Shown: in pieces, positions 40,035 to 51,231 of the stretch
Layout: the number at the start of each line of letters is the position of its first letter
Numbering within the stretch: position 1 is the first letter of the stretch
From: Agarophyton chilense
Lineage: Eukaryota; Rhodophyta; Florideophyceae; Gracilariales; Gracilariaceae
Assembly (NCBI GenBank): GCA_030374765.1
Contig: JARGXX010000117.1
Coordinates: 682,001 to 746,000, forward strand
Reading direction: 5' to 3'
DNA length: 64,000 nucleotides
Program-made: the position numbers and the translations under genes
The notes under the pieces: model-generated
The model's input: only the letters and a program-made list of their open reading frames with translations
The model's database searches: none
What the model was told of the DNA's origin: nothing

Positions 40035-43000
40035 ACGATGCACCGGGGTTGGTGTCCGTCGGGTGGACTGGGGAGGAGCGACGGATGCGCGACACGATTC
40101 CTTGCGGGTTGGGCGCCGCGGGTAGCGGAAGGTCAAACAAACCCCGAGATGAGTGTGGTAAGGCGTAGGCACGCGGGTGGACCTGGGGTAAGGGGGTCGA
40201 GGAATCCGTTTCAACGGGAGCAGTAACACCAGTAGGTTGGGAGGTTAACGGCGGAGGAGCCGATACCACGCGATCGCGGGAGATGCATTCGTGATTACCA
40301 GCGAGGTCAAGAACGACAGTGTCGGGAGCCACCGAAATAACCCGAAAGGGGCCGTCGGCAACGGGTGACAGCTTGTGGCGTTTCTCCTTCTCTGATTCCA
40401 GTACTCCTTGCGGATGAATACATAACCGTCGGGGGCGAGACGTGGCGGCGAGCAAGGGGCTTTCATATCAAAGTCACGCTTGTAAGCGGCCTGGGCTCGG
40501 CCCATTGAACGCCGTGCGGCGGGAACGAGCTTCGTGAGCCAAGTTTTCCACGCTTCGCAGTGAGCAGTTGGTGACGGAAAGGTACCCAGCGTGGGCTGTG
40601 GTTCCAGCGCTACGGGCGGTGGGGTACGGGACAGTACCAGCTCGAAGGTCGTTAATCCAGTTGTCCTGTGCACCTGCGTATTGTACGCAAAGGTGAGCGC
40701 ATCAGTGAACAAGTCCCATTCTTTGGGGTGGTCTGCAACGTATGAACGTAGTGTCGCAAGTATTGTCCGGTTAAACCGTTCGGCCTGCCCATTAGTTTGG
40801 GGGTGGTAAGTGGTCGTGAACAGGTTCTTAATGTCCAAGATGCCACACACATCCTCGAAGAAACGAGAGGCGAAATGTCTCCCGTTACCGGAGAGGAGGT
40901 TGACCGGTGGACCGTCGACGAAGACCCAGTGTAGGACGAAGGCTTGAGCCACGCTCATAGCCGAGATCTTCCGTAACGGTACGGTCCGGACCAGCTTGGA
41001 GAAGCGATCCGTAATTACGAGTAAGAACTTGTAATTCCGCTTAGTGGTAAGGAAGGGACCGAGTATATCGATGGCCACAAACTCCAATGGAGCGCGAGCT
41101 GGAAACAGCTTCAACTTCGTCGCATGGCGGCGGAGTTTGACACGGTTCCGAGCGCAATCGGTACAAAACCGCACCGTTGCGTAGCAGTCCACTGCCATGG
41201 CAGGCCAGTAGAAGTTACGGCGTAGGGTGAGGTATTGTTTCCGTCCCCCGACGTGGCAACTCAGTTTGGAGTAGTGCGACAACCGCAAGACTCTCGACTG
41301 GAGGTTATGTGCTACCACTATTTGTGGGTGCGATCCAACGGTCCGTACACGGTATCCGGCGTCATTCACCTGAAAGGGGAGAGTACCTCCTCCATTGAGT
41401 TGAGCGCGGGCCTTCGCGCAGAACGGGTCAGCGAATTGCTCCCGTATCATCTCCTCTGGAGTAATAGGCACGAAATGCCCTGGTAATGGTTTCTCGGAAT
41501 CTTCCAAGAGAAGAAAGTCGTCCAATTGGGAACCGGAATCTGAAGAGTCCGTGTCTCGTTCCTCGTCCTCGATGGTAGCGTCGTCACCATTCACTGCAAA
41601 GCAGGGTATTTCATTGTCTTTGACGGGTAGTGCTTCGCCAGTAGTGACCAGGCGGGAGAGAGCATCGGGTTGGGTGTTGCACGATCCTTTTCGGTACTCC
41701 ACGTCAAAATCAAATTTTGCTAGACGGAGACGCCAACACATCAAGCGGCCTGGAGGCTCCGAGATGGAGAGTAGCCATCGAAACGATGCGTGGTCCGTGA
41801 AAACGGTGAAGTGATTACCCATGAGATAGGGGCGCAGCGTTTGTAATGCCCACACTACTGCAAGGCATTCCTTCTCCAAGAAGGAGTAATTTTTCTCGTG
41901 GACGTTTAGCGACCGGGACCAGTACCCTACGGGGCGTCTTTCCCCATTGGTTGCAGTTTGAAACAGTGCACAACCTACTTGGTAGTCGCTGGCGTCCGTA
42001 TCTACGGTGAAGGGCCTTCCAGGCTTGGGCAACGAAAGGATCGGGGCTGAGACGACAGAATCTTTAAGAGAGTTGAAAGATTCCGTTTGAAAGGGGGTTA
42101 AGGGGTCCAGTTTTGGTGGTTGGCCTTTCCGTAAAAGCGCTTTTAACGGTGCAGCCTTGTCTGCAAAGTGCAGGATGAATCGTCGGTAGCCGTTTGCGAG
42201 TCCGAGAAAGGAACGAAGCTCGGTTTGCGTCCGCGGTTCTTTAGCCTCTTTGAGTGACTTAACACGAGTCTCCTCGATTGTAACACGTCCTGGACGGATA
42301 ACATGGCCGTGATCCTTCACGGTGTCCGTGAAGAAGTCACATTTCTTCAACTTAAGAGTGACACCCGCATCTCGAAGCGTGGTCATGATATCCCTCACAT
42401 GAATGAGATGTTTGTCCAGATTTTCTGAGAAGACGATTATGTCATCCAGGTAGACCAGGCAGGTACGCCGTTTGAAGCGGGCCAATAGGATGTCGATGGC
42501 TCGCCGGAAAGTAGCAGGGGCGTTGGTAAGACCAAAAGGCATCCGTTTGAAACGGTAGAGACCGGAGTGACACGCGAAACCGGTTTTATCCTGGTCTTGC
42601 TTCCCTACTGGAACTTGCCAGTATCCCCAATTGGCGTCCAGGGTTGTAAAGACGGTGGCGGTGCCCAGCGAGTCAATGTACCGTCCATTCTTGGGATTGG
42701 ATATACGTCCTTGACGGTAACGGCATTCAACCGACGGTAGTCGACGCAAAACCTCCAGAAACTGTCCTGCTTTGGAGCCAGTACTACTGGAGAAGCCCAC
42801 GGCGACTGAGCCGGTTCAATGACTCCTGCTCGAAGCATTTTATCCACTTGTGCCTTTTCCTCCGCGCGGGCGGCGGGTCCGACACGGTATAGGTGCTGAG
42901 AGATGGGGCGGGTGTCCGGTAGAAAATCAATCCGGTGTTCCGTAGTGGCAATCTCACCAAGGGAGCCGTCCCACATAGTGGCGAAGTCCCTTAACAGTTC

Positions 43001-43159
43001 TCGCAATCGATGGCGGTATGACTCCGGGACGTGGGTGAGATCCAGGTCCTCGAGTTCTTGGACTGGATCGGGGCGGTCACCACTCGTTGAAACGGGCTGC
43101 GTTCTTAATGTTACAGGTTGAACCCCGGGTACCGATAATAAAACGGGTTCCCGGGCTGT

Positions 43160-43171
43160 CCCCCTCCTTAG
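43160..43171 (-). promoter_or_regulatory. Candidate central polypurine tract 2, element 2
   Basis: Second exact copy of the 12-base tract, read in a different frame (T-L-R-R-G), so protein constraint does not explain the match. Confidence 0.45.
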
Positions 43172-44140
43172 AGTGAACAAGTCCGAGAACGTCAACTGTG
43201 GTCAGCTTTGTCGGCACCATAGCAATGGGGTGCGGCATGACGGACCCTATCACTTGGTTCTTCACCAGATACTGGGGTACAGTGCCTAGATTGGCGATCA
43301 GCACGTGAAACGGTTGGTTTGGCTCCACATAGACGATTACATTCGCAATTGCGAGGCTGTGCCTGTCATAAAGTGACAACAATGGTTGCAAGACCCGGAG
43401 TGCTGGTTGACGGGAGGTTACTTTCACCATCATTTGGGTCTCAGTTGGTACTCACAACGACGCTGCGACGCGGAGCTTATTAGATTCACGGTTATTCGGT
43501 CCAGGTTCCTGTGCTGCCGGTAGCGGGACATGCTTCGTCGTGGCACGCTTAAGCGGACGACAAACGATCGGAGTGGACAATCCATCCACCATCTCGACAC
43601 GCCGTTGGCGGGGGAAGATCGCTTCGACGAAGCGGTTGCAAAAGTCGCAACCCACGATGACTGGGGCGGCTAATTTCCCACATACGACGAAGTCGAGTTT
43701 CACCACGCGAGCGCCAACGAGGACTACCAGTTCTTTGAACCCCACCGTATCCAACGGTTTGTTGGTCGCGTCAGCGACCTCCGGGACGTGGTAGCGGCGA
43801 ATTATAGACTGCAATGCAAGCGGTAACACTTCCTCCACGACAAAGTTCGGACCGGCACCGGTGTCAAAGACGGTAAGGTGCCGCACCATAAACTGGGGTG
43901 AAATGCCAAGGTCAGCATAGACCTTGTAGTTTCTCTTGGCCATCACCAGAACTCTATCCGGGAACCGGTTATGCGAAACACGTTTCCACGGACGACGCAG
44001 AACACGAAAGTGTTCCGAGTTCACGTCATTGACGGCCTCTTTCCTTGAAAGGATTTTGACCGGGGAGCGAGGCTAGGACGCCTCGGGCGCCGTCTACCTC
44101 GACTCTGAGGGCGCCCCTCCTTGAGAGGAGACTCCCACAT

Positions 44141-46202
44141 TTAGTTTTTCTGGGCCTGCTCCGCCGGAGGCGGCTGCTCAGGGCGTTGAGCGGGCAACGC
44201 CTGGGCATCAGGTCCAGAAGGTACCGCAGAAGCGGTGGGGTGACCGACCACGTCGGTGACACGGGATTCGGGTGCAGGTACCACCCGAGCTCGGGGAAGC
44301 GACACGTGACGTGGAACATCCGTTCGAGCACGGGTATACGATGCAATCGGAACAGCTGCTTTGTCCTCCAGGGATAAGGCCTCGTAATTGACTACGACTT
44401 GTGCCCATTCTCGGAGGGACAACACACATTGTGGAGAAGTATGGCCTGGTTTGTAGCAGAGATGACAAATCAGACCAGAAGCCCGTGTTGGATGGCGAAG
44501 CTCAGCGAACTTCACCGCGGGGCGGGTATCTCTCCAACCAGGACGCGAAAAGCGGACATTACCACTCTCGTGTGGGACGCGTGGCGCACGGACGCGACCA
44601 TTATCCGCATAGAGTAGCGTGTCATCCTCAATCACGCATTGTGATTCGTCCAAGGTTGAGGGTAACTCCGTTGTCGGGATGGAATGAACGTCGCTATGGG
44701 CCAGCTGCACGTTATCATAATACCTTCGAGAGGCCTGTTCGTCGATCATCGAAGCTGAAGGGGTACCCGGTTGTAACATAAACGCTTTTGCAGACCTACA
44801 CCTGGAGCCAGGAGTGCGTGCGCGCAGGGCTTCACCTTCTGCACGAGCGAACTGCACTAGTTCCAAATACGTGGCTTTAGGTCTATCTTCTCGACGTCGA
44901 GCAACAAGAGTCCGGATCGCCGGGTCCAAACCATCGACAAACATGGTACAACGCTCTTCAGCGGGGTAAACAATTGCCACAGCGGTGGAAGGCCTTGTTA
45001 AGGCGCGACGAATAATCGGTTTCCGACTCGCCTGGACGTTTGCGAGTGTCCCGCAGGGCGCGTATCGCCTGCTGAGTGGCGGAGCTAGTAGCATACGACC
45101 TCAGGAGGTACTGAACTGCTTCGGGCCAGCAGGTTACCCCTCCTTCGGACGCGCGTGATGTACCTCTGACAGAGTGATACTGGTCTTCTGCAAGCCCACG
45201 TAAGAAGTACGGTAAGGCAATGTAGGGCTGTCCCTCGTTCATTCCAAGGATGTCAGCTTCCGCGACAAAGCGTGCCAAGAAATCCAACACCAATATTGGG
45301 TCTTCTCCAGAAAACGACTGGTTTCGTAGTGAGAGCTGCATTCGCTTAATGCAGTCCTTCACCCTTCCCGTACCACGTGGTGTATGATCCAAAGAGGAGT
45401 CCTTCAAACGGTAGTACCGGAATGATAAGAGCTTCTTAAAGAGCGAATTGGTCGGTTTCAGCTCCTTCAAACCTGTGGGCTTCCTTCCCTTCGTGCGGGC
45501 GCGGATCACACCATGGGTGGCTGTTGACCGCTTAGAGCGTGAGGAACGCTCACGGCGAGCCACTTCCACCGATGAATCGGAAGAGTCGGACTCCGAAGAT
45601 GAGGAGTCTGACGGTTCGGGATCCGTGTTCCTTCGCTTCTTTCGAGCCTGGCGGTTCTCTTCCTTTCTTTCCTTGTCAGATACTGCAACCGGCTCGGTCG
45701 GATCATTCCCCGACATCAGGGTTTGTTCCAACGTCTCGAGACGGCTTCGGACGCGCGAGAACTTGTCCGCGACGTCCTTGACAAAGGCCGAGGGTCCACC
45801 AAGGGACTCTAGAATCGAGTTCACATCCGCACGGAGGACACGGAGGTCCTCAGAAAAAACCTGCGTAGCAGTGTCATCCACCTTCTTGCGAAGGGAATCA
45901 AACTCCTCTGCAAGTATGACTTGAGCTTCCTGCAAAGAGCGGAGTTGCTCTTCCACAGCTGCAAGGCTGGGATGGGGGGTGACATCCCTAGCAGGGGAGA
46001 GCATCTGGGCGGCGGCAAACGCCGGTCCTGCTCCACTTGCTGGGGGTCTCGAATCAGAGACAGGAGGTCTCGAGGTCCTTCCACCTGGCACGCCAGTCGA
46101 TCCACCGGTATGAGACCGTGAACGGACCGGGATACGGGATGGTTGCGATGGTTCCGGTGCACCGGTTTGACTCCGCGTCCTCGGACGATGTTTGGACGAC
46201 AT
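44141..46202 (-). pseudogene. gag: Gag of element 2, one frameshift
   Basis: Starts MSSKHRPRTRSQTG at 46202. The N-terminal half is Ser/Arg-rich with an acidic Ser/Asp cluster (DSSSSESDSSDSS). The Gag core (FRYYRLKDSSLDHT, ILVLDFLARFVAEADILGM, YLLRSYATSSATQQAI) aligns with element 1. The frame shifts near 44960-45000: LNKAFHRCGNC in one frame continues as CTMFVDGLDPAIRTLVARR in the next. The C-terminus keeps a CCHC knuckle, C-HL-C-YKPG-H-TSPQ-C, and ends at 44141. Confidence 0.9.
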
Positions 46203-46346
46203 GAGATCAGAATCCGTTACACGTGAGTATCCAAACCCGATCGGCTAGTGGGGCCAAGAAACTTCCTCAAAGAGGGCAACTGAGATCAACCTCAATTTGT
46301 GAGTCCTCTTTCCGATTAATCGTGACTGACTGTGCCCGACTCAAAC

Positions 46347-46361
46347 TTCTAAGTCAGGAGA
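46347..46361 (-). promoter_or_regulatory. Candidate primer-binding site, element 2
   Basis: TCTCCTGACTTAGAA on the - strand starts one base inside the 5' LTR and matches element 1's 19190-19204 at 14 of 15 positions, but without the leading TGG. Confidence 0.4.
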
Positions 46362-46362
46362 T

Positions 46363-47247
46363 TGTAGGACAACGCTTTGAGCGGAGATACCACGAAGATG
46401 TTCCGGATCTTCCTCTCTTGAGAGACACGCCTCAGGCGGAGGAAACGCGTTCCAGCGGAGCACAGAAACAGAGCCACTCTGAAAAGGCACGACGAAGTCG
46501 GATGTAAGACCGAGGCCAATCCGGCGGGATATACCTAGAGTGTTTAGGTCAGCACGGCACAGTCCGGGGTGTGACCAGTCCTAAGCGGAGTGGTACCACG
46601 GCGATCGTCGGAAAAGGAGCGAGGAAACACTCGTATGAGGTGGACGAGAGGGGTGAGTGGTGCGGCCACTCACGAGAGCCAAAAAGGAGAACGAGAGAAA
46701 AACGGGGTCGAAACCCTATACAGGGGCGAGACTACGACAAGTGTCGGCGATTAAATATGAACCCACGGTGGTGGTAGCACTCTGGTCGACAGAGGGGTGG
46801 ATGAACTAACGTGCCACGGGCGCTCACGCAGTATGCGGTGAAGACGCGCCGAAGGCGAAAAGTTCAGAGCCAAGACTCCCTCCTTTGGATCCCAAGAGGA
46901 TGTTTACTGGGGAGCAGTGCTCAACCTCCAATGTAGTGTGGCGCGCGGCTCCTGACAGTGGGCGCGCGCCCGAAAAATAGACACTAAATAGCGATAGCGT
47001 AGCCAAATAAATACTAGAAATTAATAAATAATACTAACCATTTGGTGCAGTCCGGGCCACGTGTGGCACGCCTCGTACTCGAGCGTTGGCATCCGTGCAG
47101 TCCACGTGTTCCCCCAGTGTGCCCTTCCGGTTCTAACCGGCCGTCAGCACGCAATAGCGGTATAGCTTGTCATAGACCAAGCTATTCCTCAAGCGAGCGA
47201 AACTTCTGAGTCGTGCGAAGAAACCCCTTGAAGGGCATTGTCCTTCA
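46363..47247 (-). repeat. Element 2 5' LTR, 885 bp
   Basis: Starts TGTAGGACAACGC and ends ATTGTCCTTCA on the + strand; pairs with 36131-37016. GATTG follows at 47248-47252. Confidence 0.95.
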
Positions 47248-47252
47248 GATTG

Positions 47253-48213
47253 ATGCAAACGCCATAGAGTAGAATCTTTTGCTTATACTTCGGATCTGAA
47301 AAGCCTGAAATACTTCAGAAAGGATCTAAAAGATAGAAGTGGTCTCGATTTGTTTCAAATGCAACAAAGAAAAAGTAAGGGCACGGCTGCCACAGCCTTC
47401 TTAATGGCTGTAAAGTCCACTTTAACGCACATAAAAGCATATCTCAGTTCATTCTAAATATTTATTATATCTTTTTTTTGGCACATAACGGGCATTAAAT
47501 TGTTTAAGATATGTTGCAGATCTCAGGGTGAGTTTGCCCTGAAAAGGTGAGTTTTAGTCGAGAAGTATGCATTTCTGTTAAAGTGTTTAAAGATGATACT
47601 CTTTGTTGGGTCTGTCCTGTCTTGTAACAATTCCGGAGAGTTTTGAAGAGACAAATAAGCGTGCTGGGCCCATGATTTGTGAAAAAGACAAATGACCAGG
47701 AATGAAAGAAGATGGGGGTTTTGGTTTCTTTATGTTATACGGATAGAATATTATTGGGGTGTGTGTGTTGTTCAAGTGTGGGAGTCGCTACATTTTTCGA
47801 AAGCCTGTCACGAAAACCAATTGTAGTTTCCATGACCTAATAGCATCTTCACCGGGCACTGTTATATTATCAAATGATCAAATTTGCTTAAATGAATCTG
47901 CCTGGTCGACCGCATTGGTCAACAAAAGCGTCAAATAAAATAACAACAGGAGAATAAAAGAGTAAAAATCGAGCGAATTGGCTTCTTTGCTCTTTGACCT
48001 GGTGCTATCGAAGCAAAAGTTTGCAAGCTGTTCATTGGTTAAGATTTAGTACCTTACGCGGCAAAATCCGTGATGCAAGGAAACCTCATGCTCTTTGAGA
48101 TACATAAATGCAAGTGATCTATCACGAATAGTTCTTTCAAACACCCTTCTTGCCGTTACATCACTTTTTCATAATTATGGAAGAGCCCGTCTCCGTTCGA
48201 CTGTACTCTCTCC
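47253..48213. other. AT-rich intergenic DNA, nothing recognised
   Basis: No coding signal, repeat or RNA gene seen. It was the right flank of the site where element 2 inserted. Confidence 0.5.
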
Positions 48214-48483
48214 ATGCGCGCCAGCACAAACAGCAAAAAACCAGCGATCAAGTCACGCAAACGAAAGATAGCTTCACGTGGAGCAAATTTAACGCTGCTA
48301 GAAGACGCTGCCATTGCAAAGACGTGGATCATTGGCCTGCTCTCGAAACCATATGTCATCCATGTCGTGCGTGCAACAGCGGGGGTTAGCGTTGATGAAG
48401 ACTGTACCCGTGCGGAAATCGCTGAATTAGGCCAATCAGCAAATCAGCAATTATACACCTTCCAATGGGAGACGAACAGGTAG
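48214..48483 (+). pseudogene. NAM/Myb-like (Harbinger-type) DNA-binding fragment
   Basis: An 89-codon frame reads KRKIASRGANLTLLEDAAIAKTWI, close to the first helix of the NAM/Myb-SANT-like module (RGxNxTxxED...AKAW) encoded beside PIF/Harbinger transposases. The following residues do not continue the domain, so it is probably a remnant. Downstream, AATCAGCAAATCAGCAA (48433-48449) and TTTGCTGATTTGC (48500-48513) are inverted relative to each other, and GGGGATGCTCTAAG (48526-48539) resembles a reversed Harbinger/MITE terminal sequence. Confidence 0.35.
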
Positions 48484-48765
48484 ACGCCTAATTTGCTATT
48501 TTGCTGATTTGCACCTAGCACTGGTGGGGATGCTCTAAGCCTACCATAAAACTGTCCTTTCGTCGCACTCCCGTAGCGCAAGCGCTGGCCCACATTTGCG
48601 TTAACCAAATGTGCAACGCCGCCCGGCCAGAGCAGTAACGAGTGTGGGGCCGCTCACAGCCAGCCCGTCCACTCTACCACGCGATGCCGCCGATGACGCC
48701 GTCCGCAGCGGCGACTCGCCCTGGACGGCGCTGCTGGACGCCTCTGCGCGGCGTGCGTCACAACG
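48484..48765. other. Intergenic / 5' region of the glycosyltransferase gene
   Basis: GC content rises from about 48600. No separate gene seen; it likely holds the promoter and 5' UTR of the next gene. Confidence 0.4.
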
Positions 48766-50646
48766 ATGCCCTTGTCGTCCACGACCACCAGAATAATGCT
48801 GCCTCCCCCCGAGCCCTCGAGACGCGCCTTCCGTCAACACCACCGATGGCTGAAACACCTGCAGCTCGTCTTGGGGCCAAAGTTAGCCACCAGGAAACAC
48901 CTCCTGCTGTTCGTCGCCTGTCTGCAGGCGGTGGCCGTCGTGCTGCTGTGCACGGCGCTCGTGGCGAGGCACCACGTTCTCCAGCAGCTCCGCGCCTCCC
49001 CCGCCGCCTCGTCGTGGACGCCCCAGCACGGATCCGGGCAACACTTGCTTACGCACGAGCCTAACGAACGCTTCGTCGCGCGCGTCGAGCAGCGCGCGTC
49101 TGGGGGGCCTTTCAAAGCGCTCTTCCTCGGTCCGACGCGCCGTTTTGCCGCGTTTGGCCGTTCGGCGGCTTGTGTGCCGCAGGCGTGCACGCTGGACCAT
49201 TGGGCTGCGCTGGGAGAGCGCGCGTGTTTTCTGCGAAACGACCGCGCAAAGGATCGGCGCGGCCACAACGCCACCGTGTGGCGTCTCGTGCAAAGCGAGT
49301 GGTATTACTCGGAGGCTAACGATTTCGCCTGTCCTGCCGTCGTTTGTCGAAAACAGTGGCTTCGCGAGCTCAATCTCACGAAAACTCTCGCCTATTCCGT
49401 GTTGGATGAGCATTTCAAGAATGAGACCAATTCAACACTCGTCAGTCTCGTGCTGGGGAACTCTTTCGTGCGTCTCAACCCGTTCTGGGGGCTGGAGTAC
49501 AGACTGAACGGCGTCCTCACGCTCGAGACTCCGCGCGGTGCCGACACTTTGCGCGAGTCCCCAAGAAGGGCATCAATCACGTTGCGCAGAGGTTTCACTC
49601 AGAAGTTTTGCGACGTTGCACTGCACGACAGCGTTTTGGCGGAAGAACAACCTGTGTACGTCATTGTGCCTTACTCCGGGCGTGTTGGTATGCTTCGTAA
49701 ATTCCTTGTCAACGCGAAGAGTTTGCTTGATGACGGCGTCGCCATGCGGGTCGTACTATCGGTGTTTGGTGGTGAAATGCATGTCCAAGCAGCCCATCTC
49801 ATCCTCAATGAGCTTGGCATCGGTACCATGGTCGGGAATTTGTCGGATGGCAACGTCATTCAGATTGTCGAAAGCCGTGGCGATTTCCGTGGTAACTTCT
49901 CTAGGTCTCAGGCGCTGTATGAAGGATCTACTCACGCCCCGGCCGAGGGTCTGCTCTTCTTTTGCGATGTTGACGTTGAAATTCACAAACAGTTCTTCGA
50001 TAATTGCAAATACAATACAGAGAAGGCCCACCAGGTTTACTATCCAGTCTTGTACAGCCTGTATCCGTATGGCACAGAAATTTCCAAGGAGCACGGCTAC
50101 TGGCGCAACGGTGCCTACGGAATGGTCTGCGTGTTCAACAGCGATTTCAGAAGTCGAAAAGTGTGGGGCACGGAAAGTAGACGAAAGGCCTTCTCGGGAT
50201 GGGGCATGGAAGGTGTGGCTCTCTACAAGGAATTCGCAAACGTATGGCAGTACACCGTGTTTCGAGCGGTGGAACCGAATTTACTACATCGGTGGCACGC
50301 GCAAGTGTGCGACTTCAATGGAAACATAGCAGCATGCCTTGATACAGTTTTGCAGAATCTCGGAACGCAGGCCTTCTTGGCCTCAGTGATAGCTGGCCGG
50401 GGGATTGATGTTCGGAAAGAGCCATATTTTCCTGAACCAATTGATTTTGAGGAATACAAGAACGATTCAGCTGGTAGTCAGCGCCGAAAATTCGAGATTC
50501 CAGTTCCCGAGTCTGTTTCTGATACATCGAAACTGAAGCAGCTGGAATCCTTCTATCAGACTGGGATCCGAAAATCAAATCGAGACCGCCTGCTTCGATA
50601 TCTTTCAGAAAAGGCACTGCAAATCTTTGACAGGGCAACGGGCTAA
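48766..50646 (+). CDS. Chondroitin-synthase-type (CHGN) Golgi glycosyltransferase
   Basis: A 626-residue type II membrane protein. Met 48766 is the longest start; Met 48796 is equally placed. The single membrane anchor (about residues 45-66, LLLFVACLQAVAVVLLC) follows a basic N-terminus. The C-terminal catalytic domain (about 300-560) matches the CHGN family: YVIVPYSGRVGMLRKFL, then LFFCDVDVEIHKQFFDNCKY with the DxD metal site, VYYPVLYSLYPYG, GYWRNGAYGMVCVFNSD, FSGWGMEGVALYKEF (equivalent of WGxED) and LLHRWHAQVCD. In animals these enzymes transfer GalNAc or GlcA in chondroitin. In a red alga the donor and acceptor are unknown; sulfated-galactan or other matrix glycan synthesis is an inference. 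It lies convergent with KIN17, 585 bp away. Confidence 0.85.
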   Translation: MPLSSTTTRIMLPPPEPSRRAFRQHHRWLKHLQLVLGPKLATRKHLLLFVACLQAVAVVLLCTALVARHHVLQQLRASPAASSWTPQHGSGQHLLTHEPNERFVARVEQRASGGPFKALFLGPTRRFAAFGRSAACVPQACTLDHWAALGERACFLRNDRAKDRRGHNATVWRLVQSEWYYSEANDFACPAVVCRKQWLRELNLTKTLAYSVLDEHFKNETNSTLVSLVLGNSFVRLNPFWGLEYRLNGVLTLETPRGADTLRESPRRASITLRRGFTQKFCDVALHDSVLAEEQPVYVIVPYSGRVGMLRKFLVNAKSLLDDGVAMRVVLSVFGGEMHVQAAHLILNELGIGTMVGNLSDGNVIQIVESRGDFRGNFSRSQALYEGSTHAPAEGLLFFCDVDVEIHKQFFDNCKYNTEKAHQVYYPVLYSLYPYGTEISKEHGYWRNGAYGMVCVFNSDFRSRKVWGTESRRKAFSGWGMEGVALYKEFANVWQYTVFRAVEPNLLHRWHAQVCDFNGNIAACLDTVLQNLGTQAFLASVIAGRGIDVRKEPYFPEPIDFEEYKNDSAGSQRRKFEIPVPESVSDTSKLKQLESFYQTGIRKSNRDRLLRYLSEKALQIFDRATG

Positions 50647-51231
50647 ACACACAAGGCACATCCAGTACCCCGACGTTGCTTGCTTGCATCACAGAAGTGA
50701 ATACGCTTTGCGCAGATACGCTGCAGATTCCGACGCTCACGGAGGAGAATGCTTTCAAGAGTGCGCAAAGCTTTCCCAAACGCATGTAGACATGTCCTCA
50801 GATCAACCAATACCCACAAACCTTTCGCGAAGAATATAGTAATGTCGTCTTTTGGGTTCTGGTCTATTTGTATGAATGATGTCCGATAGACTGTGCTTCG
50901 AGACAAAGGGTTACGCGTGCACGCTGCTTTATTTCCAACTCGGTTCTTGTTCTGCTCAGTTCTTCCAGTTCTCGATGGTCTACAATTTTGTGGTTGCCGC
51001 TTTCACAGCCGATGCAGAGCACGAAAAAGACATACGTTACAGTAGGAACGCATTTTTATATTTTGAATATTGCTCCGTTTGTATCTTAGTTACGGACTGT
51101 CCCCTTGCTCGCGGATGAGCAGAAGACGTTGATCTCTCATGAACTACGAACTACATATACATCGTAATTACCATCGGTACGATGTACATTTGTGCCAAGG
51201 GAACAGTCCCATCCTTTTTTTTTCGTAGAGC
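50647..51231. other. Intergenic between convergent genes
   Basis: 3' regions of the glycosyltransferase (+) and KIN17 (-) genes. No gene, repeat or structure stands out. Confidence 0.5.

Larger units (their letters stand above)
39133..43943 (-). pseudogene. pol: Pol of element 2 (protease-RT-RNase H-integrase-chromodomain), broken
   Basis: The protease starts MAKRNYKVYADLG and carries FDTGAGPNF. RT has FCVDYRRLNAVTV, VYLDDIIVFS and LRSFLGLANGYRRF. RNase H has VDTDASDYQVGCALFQ and KECLAVVWAL. Integrase has FVAIDILGPF, NLLSGNGRHF and NGQAERFNR; the second catalytic Asp (LLSDNG in the family) is Gly, so strand transfer should be lost. The chromodomain (39345-39133) reads EFVVGRILKHSYHPKGYIQY then LVRWNGYGPEWDSDEPIEHL. 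Lesions are TGA at 43452, a frameshift near 43085, a missing base near 42684, a frameshift near 40400-40440 and TAG at 39412. A long Pro/Thr/Ser-rich linker of about 270 residues separates the integrase tail from the chromodomain. Confidence 0.93.
36131..47247 (-). mobile_element. Element 2: Ty3/gypsy chromovirus-type LTR retrotransposon with an antisense gene
   Basis: An 11,117-bp insertion on the - strand, flanked by a perfect 5-bp target duplication GATTG (36126-36130 and 47248-47252). LTRs are 36131-37016 (3') and 46363-47247 (5'), with roughly 50 differences by eye, so older than element 1. In transcription order it holds gag (46202-44141), protease-RT-RNase H-integrase-chromodomain (about 43943-39133) and, on the opposite strand, the antisense gene (37052-38920). 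All coding regions contain lesions, so it is not autonomous. Confidence 0.95.
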
